Source of the DNA: Amycolatopsis sp. WQ 127309
GTDB taxonomy: Bacteria; Actinomycetota; Actinomycetes; Mycobacteriales; Pseudonocardiaceae
NCBI RefSeq assembly: GCF_023023025.1
Contig: NZ_CP095481.1
Coordinates: forward strand, 9,189,001 to 9,253,000
Length of the DNA stretch: 64,000 nucleotides
Direction: 5' to 3'
Under the pieces are notes generated by a model. The model was not told the DNA's origin. It did no database searches and worked only from the letters and a program-made list of their open reading frames with translations. A program made the translations under genes and the position numbers. Numbering within the stretch: the first letter of the stretch is position 1; every line of letters starts with the position of its first letter. Below are positions 57,102 to 64,000 of the stretch, piece by piece.

Positions 57102-57509
57102 TTACTCGGCCGGGCAGGCCATTCGGTGACCGGTTATCGCCTCGACCGGGATCTGCAGGAACCGCCGCCCGGCCTGGGACGGACACGGGCACAGGCAGGC
57201 GATCTCGGCCGCCGAGGAGTCCCGGAACTCGCCGGCCCGGCCGAGCAGGCTGACGAACCAGCCCGCGCCGAGGTCGGCGGCGAAGTCGTCGGCCTCGAAG
57301 GCGACGACGGCGTCGCGCGCGCCGGCGTAGAGAGAGCTGCCTTCGGGCACGGCGAACACGACGCTCTCCCCGACGACGGTGAACCGCACCGGGCGGACGG
57401 CCGGCATCGCCCGGTGGGTGAAGATCACCCGGCCGAGGCTCGCCGTCCGGAGCAGCGCGAGGCACTGCGCCCGGTCGAGCAAGAGCCCGAAGCCCACATC
57501 GTCAGCCAT
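57102..57509 (-). CDS. Pyridoxamine 5'-phosphate oxidase-fold protein
   Basis: This 135-residue protein fits the split-barrel flavin/F420-binding family: LGRVIFTHRAMPAVRPVRFTV followed by VAFEADDF and GWFVSLLGRA. Similar small proteins belong to the DosR regulon of mycobacteria, such as Rv3129. It lies just upstream of the sensor gene on the same strand, about 100 bp apart, so it may be a target of the two-component system. ATG 57509 follows AGGGACGAG. The C-terminal CLCPCP cysteines are unusual and could bind metal. Confidence 0.78.
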   Translation of the reverse strand: MADDVGFGLLLDRAQCLALLRTASLGRVIFTHRAMPAVRPVRFTVVGESVVFAVPEGSSLYAGARDAVVAFEADDFAADLGAGWFVSLLGRAGEFRDSSAAEIACLCPCPSQAGRRFLQIPVEAITGHRMACPAE

Positions 57510-57756
57510 CTCGTCCCTGTGCTTCTCCTGTGAAATATTCCCGGCCACCAGCGTGATCCGTGGCCGAGGGTCGCCGGTAGGGCCGTTCGACCCGGCCAGG
57601 CCCGGCCCGGCTACGGAACCCACACGGCGGCGCCGTCCGCCAGTGCCGAAAGACCCGGGTCCGCACGGGCGCCCGGCCGGTGTGGCGGACACGCGGCGCG
57701 ACCTACCGTCGTGACCGTCCGTTGCCGGCGTGCGTCCGAAGGAAGAGGTGAGGCCG

Positions 57757-58389
57757 ATGCCGCCGCATTCCGCCGGGGGTGACTCCCCACCCGCGGCGAC
57801 GTTCTCGCTCGACACCGCGCTCGTCCGGCAGGCCGTCGCCGGCAACCGGGCCGCGGTGGCGGGGCTGCTGCGCGAGCTGCGGCCGATCGTGTTCCGCTAC
57901 TGCCTCGGCCGGCTCGGGTCGTGGCAGGACGGCTCGTCCGACGCCGAGGACTGCGCCCAGGACGTGCTGCTCGCGGTGGTGCGCGCGCTGCCCGGCTACC
58001 GGTACGAGCTCGACGGGTTCCTGCCGTTCGTCTTCGGCATCGCCGCGCACAAGATCGCCGACTTCCACCGCCGCCGCTCCCGCGACCGCACCAGCCCGGT
58101 CGCGGAACCGCCCACCGGCCGCTCGGAGGGCGCGGAAGGCACCGACCCGACGGGCGAGGAGGTCCAGCGCTCGGCCGCGCTCGACTGGTCGTCCGGCCTG
58201 CTCGACACGCTCCCGCCGCGCCAGCGCGAGATCCTGGTGCTGCGCATCATCCTGGGCATGACCGCGGAGGAGACGGCGGTGGCGGTGGGGCTGAGCAGCG
58301 CGGGCGCGGTCCGCGTGGCCCAGCACCGGGCGCTCACGACCCTGCGGCGGAACCTGCAGGCGAAGAAGAGCGCCGAATCCACCTCGTGA
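57757..58389 (+). CDS. ECF sigma factor (SigD/ShbA-like)
   Basis: This 210-residue group IV sigma factor has region 2 (LRELRPIVFRYCLGRLG, AEDCAQDVLLAVVRALPGYR, FGIAAHKIADFHRRRSRDR) and region 4 (LDTLPPRQREILVLRIILGM, GAVRVAQHRALTTLRRNL). It is closest in kind to SigD of Mycobacterium and ShbA of Streptomyces. ATG 57757 follows GAAGAGGTGAGG. No RsdA-type membrane anti-sigma gene follows; instead the next frame, coupled by GTGA, is soluble. Confidence 0.9.
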   Translation: MPPHSAGGDSPPAATFSLDTALVRQAVAGNRAAVAGLLRELRPIVFRYCLGRLGSWQDGSSDAEDCAQDVLLAVVRALPGYRYELDGFLPFVFGIAAHKIADFHRRRSRDRTSPVAEPPTGRSEGAEGTDPTGEEVQRSAALDWSSGLLDTLPPRQREILVLRIILGMTAEETAVAVGLSSAGAVRVAQHRALTTLRRNLQAKKSAESTS

Positions 58390-58871
58390 CGGGACCCCGG
58401 ATGCTCTACCGCTTGAGCCCGCCGGGCACCGTGTCCTGGTGCGCCGCGCCCGGCGACGCGGTCTCGCGCGCCCCGGCCGAGCTGGACGCGTTGCCCTGGG
58501 CTCCGGCGGAACGGGCCTTCGGGGCCGACCTGCTGCGGATCGCCGTCCGCCACGGGGTGGCGTCGCCCGCCGGGCTGGTCCTCGACGCCCGGCACACCGT
58601 CGACCTGGGCCGGGCCGACGGCCTGCGCAGCGACCAGCTCGCCATCGACGACGCCCAGGCGGGCCTGCGGGAGAGCGTCGCGATGCGGCTGATCGAGCAG
58701 GCCTACCCGGGATCGGGCGAGCTGGCCGCCCAGCTCGACGAGAAACTGCGGAAGGCGGCCGAAAACACCGCCCGGGAAGCCGAAGCGCAGCTCGCCGAGG
58801 TGCTGGCCGCCCCCGTGCGGCCGGCGCTGGCCGAGCACTGGCGACGGCTCGGCGGGCGGTACCCGGACTGA
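58386..58871 (+). CDS. Hypothetical protein coupled to the sigma factor
   Basis: This 161-residue protein is not recognised. It has a mixed N-terminal half (WAPAERAFGADLLRIAVRHG) and a charged helical end with an EKLRKAAENTAREAEAQLAE coiled-coil-like stretch. There is no membrane helix. GTG 58386 overlaps the sigma factor stop (GTGA), so it is co-translated and could modulate the sigma factor. That is inference. Confidence 0.6.
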   Translation: MTGPRMLYRLSPPGTVSWCAAPGDAVSRAPAELDALPWAPAERAFGADLLRIAVRHGVASPAGLVLDARHTVDLGRADGLRSDQLAIDDAQAGLRESVAMRLIEQAYPGSGELAAQLDEKLRKAAENTAREAEAQLAEVLAAPVRPALAEHWRRLGGRYPD

Positions 58872-58898
58872 CCGGCCGCCCCGTGCGATCATGCCCGG

Positions 58899-59408
58899 GT
58901 GCCTCCAGTGCTGATCGTCGTCGGCGGGCTGCCGGCGTCCGGGAAGACCACCGTGGCGACCGAACTGGCCCGCCGCACCGGGTTCTCCTACCTGCGCATC
59001 GACACGATCGAGCAGGCGATCGTCCGCAGCACGCCGCTGGGCAACCCGCTCGGGCCGGTCGGGTACGTCGTCGCCTACGACGTCGCCGCGGACCTGCTGC
59101 GGACCGGCGTCAGCGTGATCGCCGAGTGCGTGAACTCCGTCGAGATCACCCGGAACGCCTGGCGCGACACCGGAACGGCGCACGGGGCGCGGGTGCTGGA
59201 GACCGAGATCGTCTGCTCGGACCCGGTGGAACACCGGCGCCGCGCGGAAACCCGCGACACCGGCATCCCCGGCCACGTGCCGCCGACGTGGCCGCAGATC
59301 GTGGCCCGCGAGTACGAGCCGTGGACGCGTGACCGCCTCGTCGTCGACACCGCCGAGCGGTCGGCCGCCGAGGCGGCCGCGCTCATCGAAGCGGCCGCAC
59401 GGCCTTGA
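58899..59408 (+). CDS. P-loop kinase-like ATPase (AAA_33 type)
   Basis: This 169-residue protein has Walker A VGGLPASGKTTVATELA near residue 9 and an IDTIEQAI Asp stretch, in the pattern of small kinases (chloramphenicol phosphotransferase, zeta toxin, gluconate kinase kin). The substrate is unknown. No antitoxin partner is seen. GTG 58899 lies 27 bp after the upstream gene. Confidence 0.78.
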   Translation: MPPVLIVVGGLPASGKTTVATELARRTGFSYLRIDTIEQAIVRSTPLGNPLGPVGYVVAYDVAADLLRTGVSVIAECVNSVEITRNAWRDTGTAHGARVLETEIVCSDPVEHRRRAETRDTGIPGHVPPTWPQIVAREYEPWTRDRLVVDTAERSAAEAAALIEAAARP

Positions 59409-59874
59409 CGTCGTCGAGCGGCGTCGCCGGGAAGATTTCGCCTGACAGATGTGACAGGGGCTGAATCGCACCGATCGGGCGCCGAAGAATACGACGGCCG
59501 TGCCGCGGACACAGTTCTCCCGGGTCGCCGGGCGATACCGCCGGTGGGCATTCGAGGTGCTTCACTGAGGGATACGGCTGCCGGTTCGGATCGGTTCAAA
59601 GAATTTCCGCGGGTTTCGCCACACCCCCGGAAGCTGGACAACCACCCGGTCCAGGCCCCAGGATGACCGCCGTCACCAACTACTTGAGAGCGCAACCAGC
59701 GTACACGAACGGCTACCCAGCGTGACGCACCCGCGGGCCGCCGCGAGCGCGTCCCGCGCACGGCGCTATTCGCGCACGCCATTCTTCGCGCATTTCCGGG
59801 GACCATTCACGACCACGTCCGACTACGGAAACGGAAACCGGACCTGACGGTTCGTGATGGTCGGAAACACCTTC
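59409..59874. other. Long non-coding stretch before the second DUF1996-type gene
   Basis: This stretch of about 470 bp is less GC-rich than its surroundings and has no frame with convincing codon bias or ribosome site. Apart from the promoter at its right end (next entry) I see no repeat or RNA-like fold in it. It may hold a regulatory region or decayed sequence. Confidence 0.5.
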
Positions 59875-59921
59875 TTGCCCGGTGTCAAACCCCGGTGTAG
59901 CGTCCATAACGGAACGATAAC
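59875..59921 (+). promoter_or_regulatory. Promoter of the second DUF1996-type gene with shared motif (copy 2)
   Basis: TTGCCC (59875-59880) and TAGCGT (59898-59903) are 17 bp apart. ATAACGGAACGATAAC (59906-59921) begins 3 bp after the -10 box, on the expected transcription start, a place fit for a repressor. The leader to the ATG would be about 180 nt. Confidence 0.55.
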
Positions 59922-60092
59922 CACCCGGTCGACGGCGTGGTCACGGGCAGGTGACCACACGTCCCACTGATGTCGGGTCAGTGGGCGGCCGGGCGTCGTT
60001 CCTCCCCTGCAGACGCCTTTCCTGATCGGTACGCCCCTGGGCTCGTACCGGTCAGTGTCGCGTTTCCCGCCAGCCCGACACCCGGAGGATCC

Positions 60093-61529
60093 ATGTCCCG
60101 CACCCAAGGACGGCATCGTCTTTCGCGCAGAACGAAGATCGCCACCGGCGGTCTCGCCCTCGCGATCGCCGTCGGCGGCATCGTCGTCGCCACCACGACC
60201 GGCAACACCGGACAGGCCAGCGCCGACGAGGTCGATCCCGCGCTCTTCGTCGACATCCTGAAGGTGGCGCCGAACCAGTTCGACCCGCGGCCGGTCAGCG
60301 GCGCAGCGACGGGCACGTTCACCGTCGACTGCGGCCGCAACGAGAACGGCCACTTCAACCCCGACAACTTCATCGCCCAGCCCGGCGTCCGCAACGGCGC
60401 GCAGCACCTGCACGACTACGTCGGCAACCTCTCGACGAACGCCGACTCGAACAACAAGAGCCTCGTCAAGGCCGGCACCACCTGCCGCAACGGCGACAAG
60501 TCCGCCTACTACTGGCCGGTCGTGCGCATCGACACCGGCGAGGAAGAGGCGAAGAACGAGCCCGCGAAGGCGCCGGACGGCGACCGGGCCCAGGCCGACC
60601 AGGAGGCGAAGACCGTCCAGGTCGCCTGCCCCGACGTCGCCAGCAAGCTGCCGGACGTGCCCGACCAGGCGATGGCCGAGGTCGAGAGCAACCTGGACCA
60701 GCTCGACGGCCAGACCGACGAGGCCAACCAGCGCGTCGCCTCGACGCAGGGCCAGGGTGGCGCGGACTTCGTGCGCAACGCGATCCTGACGCCGCTCAAG
60801 GACCGGCGCGCCGCGATCCTGGAGCGCATCGCCATCGCGATCGGCCGCTTCACGCAGAAGCCGCGCGACCTGGGCGGGCTCGCGCCCTGCGCGCCGAAGC
60901 CGGGCAAGGACCCGGGCACCGGCGCGACTCCCCCGCCGAGCACCACCGCGGGTGGCGCGCTGCCGGGCCAGGACGAGAACAACGAGCTGCCCGAGAACGA
61001 CGGCGTCATCCAGCGGCCGCAGAAGGTCCAGCTCACGTTCCGGGGCAGCCCGACGGGCAAGGTCGTGGCCATGCCGAAGTTCCTGCGCGTGCTCTACGGC
61101 GACGCGAAGGTGTCGACCAACGGGCCGGCCAACGCCCGCGCGAGCTGGACGTGCAGCGGCTTCGAGAACCGCGTCACCGACAAGTACCCGATCTGCCCGC
61201 AGAACAGCAAGGTCAAGCGCATCCACACGTTCCCGAGCTGCTGGGACGGGCAGAACATCGACAGTGCCAACCACCGCACGCACATCGTGTTCCCGGACCA
61301 GGCCGGCTGGTGCCCGAAGGGCTTCAAGGCCGTGCCGCAGCTGCAGATCACGCTGACCTACGACATCCCGCACGACATCCAGGTCAAGAAGCAGTACAAA
61401 GTGGACTCCTTCCCGCAGGAGCACCACAACCCGCTCTCCGACCACGACGACTTCGCGAACGTGATGTCGCAGCGGATCATGAGCGGCCTGGTCAACTGCG
61501 TCAACCGCGGCCGGACCTGCCGGGCCTGA
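60093..61529 (+). CDS. Secreted DUF1996-type protein, paralogue 2
   Basis: This 478-residue exported protein shares its signal region almost residue for residue with the one at 18576 (RRTKIATGGLALAIAVGGIV), and also GAQHLHDYVGNLSTNADSNN, CRNGDKSAYYWPVVRIDTGE and NHRTHIVFPDQ. The middle segment (about 150-320) is diverged and rich in charged residues. ATG 60093 follows GGAGGATCC. The conserved His/Asp set suggests a metal or carbohydrate role outside the cell; no activity is established to my knowledge. A terminator follows at 61548. Confidence 0.82.
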   Translation: MSRTQGRHRLSRRTKIATGGLALAIAVGGIVVATTTGNTGQASADEVDPALFVDILKVAPNQFDPRPVSGAATGTFTVDCGRNENGHFNPDNFIAQPGVRNGAQHLHDYVGNLSTNADSNNKSLVKAGTTCRNGDKSAYYWPVVRIDTGEEEAKNEPAKAPDGDRAQADQEAKTVQVACPDVASKLPDVPDQAMAEVESNLDQLDGQTDEANQRVASTQGQGGADFVRNAILTPLKDRRAAILERIAIAIGRFTQKPRDLGGLAPCAPKPGKDPGTGATPPPSTTAGGALPGQDENNELPENDGVIQRPQKVQLTFRGSPTGKVVAMPKFLRVLYGDAKVSTNGPANARASWTCSGFENRVTDKYPICPQNSKVKRIHTFPSCWDGQNIDSANHRTHIVFPDQAGWCPKGFKAVPQLQITLTYDIPHDIQVKKQYKVDSFPQEHHNPLSDHDDFANVMSQRIMSGLVNCVNRGRTCRA

Positions 61530-61547
61530 CCACCGCGGGCAGTCCGC

Positions 61548-61582
61548 AGCGCCCCGCCGTCCACTCCGGGCGGCGGGGCGCT
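61548..61582 (+). terminator. Hairpin terminator
   Basis: A perfect 12-bp stem AGCGCCCCGCCG / CGGCGGGGCGCT with an 11-nt loop, followed by TTCG, lies 18 bp after the DUF1996-type stop. Confidence 0.85.
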
Positions 61583-61739
61583 TTCGCGTGCGCCCCGCAT
61601 GCGGCGGCCGTGGATTCCGCACGGGCCGGGCCGTGCGGATCGCACTCCAGGAGACGTCACCGCGCACGCCCGCGGCCGAAACTGGCACCAACAGCACAAC
61701 CGCACAGAAGGGAACGCAGTCGCAGCCCCAGCTCCCCCG

Positions 61740-61772
61740 GTGCCGCGGCCCCCGCCCCCGGGGCCGCGGCAC
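61740..61772 (+). other. Strong hairpin in the leader of the YcaO gene
   Basis: A perfect 13-bp stem GTGCCGCGGCCCC / GGGGCCGCGGCAC with a 7-nt loop ends 25 bp before the YcaO start. No T-run follows, so an mRNA structure or attenuator is as likely as a terminator. Confidence 0.6.
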
Positions 61773-61797
61773 GCTCCGTTCCGACAAGGGATCCGCC

Positions 61798-63825
61798 ATG
61801 CCTTCCGACGACGTCCGCCCGGAACTGACCGGGGTCGAGGTCCACGACCTCGAGCCGGCCCTGTGCCTGCTCATCACACCGAACGGCGGCCAGTACCCGA
61901 TCCCGGTGCCGGCCGCGGAGGTCCGCGCGTGGATCGCGCGCTGCGACGGCACCCGCACCCGGGCCGAGCTGCTCGCCGGGGTGAACCCCGGTTACGCGGA
62001 ACTGCTCGACGTCCTCACCGGCGAAGGCGGCCTCCGTCCCGCGACGGACGGCGCGAGCCGCGTCGCCGCGACCACCGTCCTCATCGCCGGGACGCCCGAG
62101 CTGACCGCGCCGCTCGCGCAGATCCTCGCCCCGGCGGGGTACGCGCGGGTCCAGACGCTCTCCGACGTCGACGGTCCCTTCCCGGTCAACCCGGCCGACG
62201 CCGTCGTCGTCGCCGCGTTCACCCACCCGGCGTACTCCGAGCTCACCGCCCTCGACGCGTTCTGCGCCGACCGCGGGGTACGGCTGCTGCCCTTCCGCTG
62301 CGAACGCGGCCAGGGCATCGCCGGGCCCGCGATCACCCCCGGCGGCCCCGGCCCCGACTTCGCCGACGTGCTCGACCGGCGGCGGTCCGCGGCCCCCGAC
62401 CCGCGCGTGATCGACGCCTTCGCCACCGCCGACCCGCCGCCCGGCCGGCGGTTCCGCCCGATCGACGCCCGCTGGATGCTGACCGTGCTCGCCGTCCAGC
62501 TGGAGCGCTGGCTCGCCGGCGAACCCGCCGAGACGACCACCGGCGAGCTCGAGCTCGACCCCGTCCGGCTGAGCGTGCTCCCCCGGCCCGTCCTGCCGTT
62601 CCCGGATCGCACCCGCGCGATCGAGGCGCGCGGCCCGCGCCCGGACCTGCTCGTCGACGACCGGACCGGCATCGTGACCGCCGTCCACGAGATCCCGCCC
62701 GCTCCCGGCCTGCCCGCACGCCTGAAGGTGTGCGCCGTGGACGTCGCCGACATGCACCGGGTCGCCGACTGGGCCAACGACCGCCGGGCGGTCGGCACGT
62801 CGTGGCACGACTTCGACGTCGCCCGCGACGCCGCGATCGGCAAGGCCGTCGAACGCTACTGCGGCAGCTGGCTGCCCGCGGACCGCGAGCTCCGGCACGC
62901 CAGCTACCTGCGGCTGTGCCGCCAGGGCGTGCCCGCGCTCGACCCGCGTCGCCTGAACCTCTACTCGCCGCGGCAGTACGCCATCCCCGGGTTCCCCTTC
63001 GCGCCGCTGACGCCCGACACGGAATGCGCGTGGATCGAAGCCTTCTCCCACACGACGCGGGAAGCGCTGTGGGTCCCCGCGTGCCTCGTCTCCGACCGGC
63101 CCGAGCCCGACGGCGCCCGGTTCACCGATCCCCTGCTCGCCGGCCTCGCCGGTGGGACGAGCGGAGAACACGCCGTGACCGCGGGCCTGGAAGCCGTGCT
63201 CGAGCAGGACACGACGATGCTCTGGTGGGCCAACACGCCGCGGTTGCGCCGGCTGCCGGTCCCGGCCGAGCTCCGCGCGCTGATCGCCGACACCGCCGAT
63301 ACCCACGACGTCACGCTGATCCCGCTGGACAACGAGTTCGGCGTCCCGGTCGTCGCGGCGGCCGTGCTCGACCGGGCCCGGCGCCGGCTGTCCATCGGCA
63401 CCGCCACGCGGCCCGGCGCGTTCGAGGCGGCCAAGCAGGCGCTCGCCGACGGGTTCGCGCGGCAGCACGCCGACGCGGCCCTCGACCCGCGGGCCGTGAC
63501 CCGGGTGGCGCCGTGGGTGCTCGACCTGCCGGTGCGTCCGTGGGAAGGGCTTCCGTCGGTGAGCGAACGGGGGCTCAAGGCCTACCGGGAACGCGTCGAG
63601 GAGCGGGGTTTCGAGGTGATCAGCGTCGACCTGACCACGCGGGACGTCGCGAGCGCCGGGTTCCACGCCGCGCACACGATCGTGCCGGGACTGGTGCCCC
63701 GCTTCCCGGCCGGCGCGCCGTTCTGGGGCGACGGGCGGATCCGGCGCGCCGCCGTCGACCTCGGCTGGCGGCCGGCACCGCTGCCCGAGGAGCGGCTGAA
63801 CGTCTTCCCGTTCCCGCACGCGTGA
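61798..63825 (+). CDS. YcaO-type cyclodehydratase fused to a leader-peptide-binding (E1-like) domain
   Basis: This 675-residue protein has an N-terminal E1/ThiF-like part (LCLLITPNGGQYPIPVPAAE, TTVLIAGTPELTAPLAQILA, GIAGPAITPGG; about 1-290) that in such proteins binds the precursor's leader peptide. The usual zinc cysteines are missing there. The C-terminal YcaO domain (about 300-675) has KAVERYCGSW and EAVLEQDTTMLWWAN, which fit its ATP and Mg site, and ends in the proline-containing tail NVFPFPHA. YcaO enzymes form azoline rings, thioamides or amidines on ribosomal peptides. ATG 61798 follows AAGGGA. No precursor peptide is visible upstream, so it should lie beyond the right edge. Confidence 0.85.
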   Translation: MPSDDVRPELTGVEVHDLEPALCLLITPNGGQYPIPVPAAEVRAWIARCDGTRTRAELLAGVNPGYAELLDVLTGEGGLRPATDGASRVAATTVLIAGTPELTAPLAQILAPAGYARVQTLSDVDGPFPVNPADAVVVAAFTHPAYSELTALDAFCADRGVRLLPFRCERGQGIAGPAITPGGPGPDFADVLDRRRSAAPDPRVIDAFATADPPPGRRFRPIDARWMLTVLAVQLERWLAGEPAETTTGELELDPVRLSVLPRPVLPFPDRTRAIEARGPRPDLLVDDRTGIVTAVHEIPPAPGLPARLKVCAVDVADMHRVADWANDRRAVGTSWHDFDVARDAAIGKAVERYCGSWLPADRELRHASYLRLCRQGVPALDPRRLNLYSPRQYAIPGFPFAPLTPDTECAWIEAFSHTTREALWVPACLVSDRPEPDGARFTDPLLAGLAGGTSGEHAVTAGLEAVLEQDTTMLWWANTPRLRRLPVPAELRALIADTADTHDVTLIPLDNEFGVPVVAAAVLDRARRRLSIGTATRPGAFEAAKQALADGFARQHADAALDPRAVTRVAPWVLDLPVRPWEGLPSVSERGLKAYRERVEERGFEVISVDLTTRDVASAGFHAAHTIVPGLVPRFPAGAPFWGDGRIRRAAVDLGWRPAPLPEERLNVFPFPHA

Positions 63826-63829
63826 CGAC

Positions 63830-64000
63830 TCACGCGCGCACGGCTTCGCGTTCCGCGGCCGTGAGCGCGTTCTCCGTCACCACGAAGAGCCCGGCCACGA
63901 CGGCGAAAGCCAGCACGGCCATCACGGCGAACACCACGTGCAGGCCGAGGGTCTGGGAAAGCACACCGGCCGCGAGGGCGCCGAGGGACTTGGTGCCCCA
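63830..64000 (-). CDS. MFS transporter, C-terminal end (cut by window)
   Basis: The frame reads from the right edge to a TGA at 63830-63832, giving 56 residues: TKSLGALAAGVLSQTLGLHV and VVFAVMAVLAFAVVAGLFVV form the last membrane helices of a major facilitator-type permease, followed by a short charged tail (ENALTAAEREAVRA). It is convergent with the YcaO gene, only 4 bp apart. It may export the product of the YcaO cluster. Confidence 0.65.
   Translation of the reverse strand, partial: WGTKSLGALAAGVLSQTLGLHVVFAVMAVLAFAVVAGLFVVTENALTAAEREAVRA

Noticed and set aside
57568..57593. A DosR-type box between the PNPOx-like gene and the sigma factor
   Set aside because: GGGTCG and CGACCC are inverted but 14 bp apart, and the core does not fit the known GGGACTTTAGTCCC-type box.
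59409..60092. Small genes in the long gap before the second DUF1996-type gene
   Set aside because: Frames of 60-71 codons occur on both strands but lack ribosome sites and the GC third-position bias seen in true genes here.
61588..61797. A RiPP precursor directly before the YcaO gene
   Set aside because: The only open frame is in phase with YcaO, has a single Cys, no Gly-Gly or other leader features, and runs through the hairpin.

Overview
The DNA is uniformly very GC-rich, with GC-dominated third codon positions, many GTG starts, 1-4 bp gene overlaps, leaderless-looking starts and a Tat-exported phospholipase. Together with actinobacterial hallmarks (an IclR/GylR-type regulator divergent from glpFKD, a DevR/DevS-like pair, a SigD/ShbA-like sigma factor, DasABC-like uptake genes, E. 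coli-type long ArgG), this points to a filamentous actinomycete, most likely Amycolatopsis or another member of the Pseudonocardiaceae. The genus is an inference; the phylum is well supported. I see no rRNA, tRNA, CRISPR array, transposase or integrase.

Layout. 1-5.3 kb: the end of a polyketide cluster (KS-linker/KR/ACP/thioesterase protein cut by the left edge, GSCFA protein, SGNH hydrolase, TauD-type dioxygenase), tightly coupled. 5.3-10.1 kb: an Ala-rich unknown, a TetR/quinone-reductase pair with three copies of one operator, argG, and an APH-type kinase. 10.2-18.3 kb: glycerol catabolism (glpF-glpK-glpD, divergent IclR regulator, then a second glycerol kinase carrying a C-terminal hemerythrin-like domain), a methyltransferase and a YunG-like protein. 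18.4-20.1 kb: a secreted DUF1996-type protein whose paralogue lies at 60-61.5 kb. 20.1-29 kb: a complete L-arabinose system on the minus strand (LacI regulator, araB, araD, araA, ChvE/GguA/GguB-type sugar ABC transporter) with two LacI operators. 29-36.6 kb: secreted and envelope enzymes (EEP phosphatase, D,D-carboxypeptidase, GH16 glucanase, small Cys-rich protein, phospholipase C, CBM2-beta-helix protein). 36.6-39.4 kb: SDR, LysE-type exporter, membrane protein. 39.4-44.6 kb: a 1362-residue GH35 beta-galactosidase and a second LacI regulator very like the arabinose one. 44.7-46.4 kb: acyl-ACP desaturase with a large palindromic operator, and a DEDD exonuclease. 46.4-52 kb: a five-gene amino-sugar operon (binding protein, two permeases, GH20 hexosaminidase, GntR regulator). 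52-54.7 kb: TauE-type exporter, a Cys-rich HTH regulator divergent from folE. 54.8-59.4 kb: DevR/DevS-like two-component system, PNPOx-like protein, sigma factor and partners. 60-64 kb: the second DUF1996 protein, a YcaO-type azoline-forming enzyme that probably opens a RiPP cluster, and the end of an MFS transporter.

Functional theme. Most of the middle is a soil saprophyte's carbon toolkit: secreted hydrolases release arabinose, galactose, glucans, phospholipid-derived glycerol and chitin sugars, and cognate ABC systems and kinases take them in under local LacI, IclR and GntR control. Natural-product genes sit at both edges.

The most unusual items are the glycerol kinase-hemerythrin fusion, the AT-less polyketide module with two SGNH-type partners, the YcaO protein at the right edge, the dispersed perfect palindromes with identical 26-bp arms, the 21-bp-periodic inverted array at 29.1-29.3 kb, and the shared motif upstream of the two DUF1996 genes.
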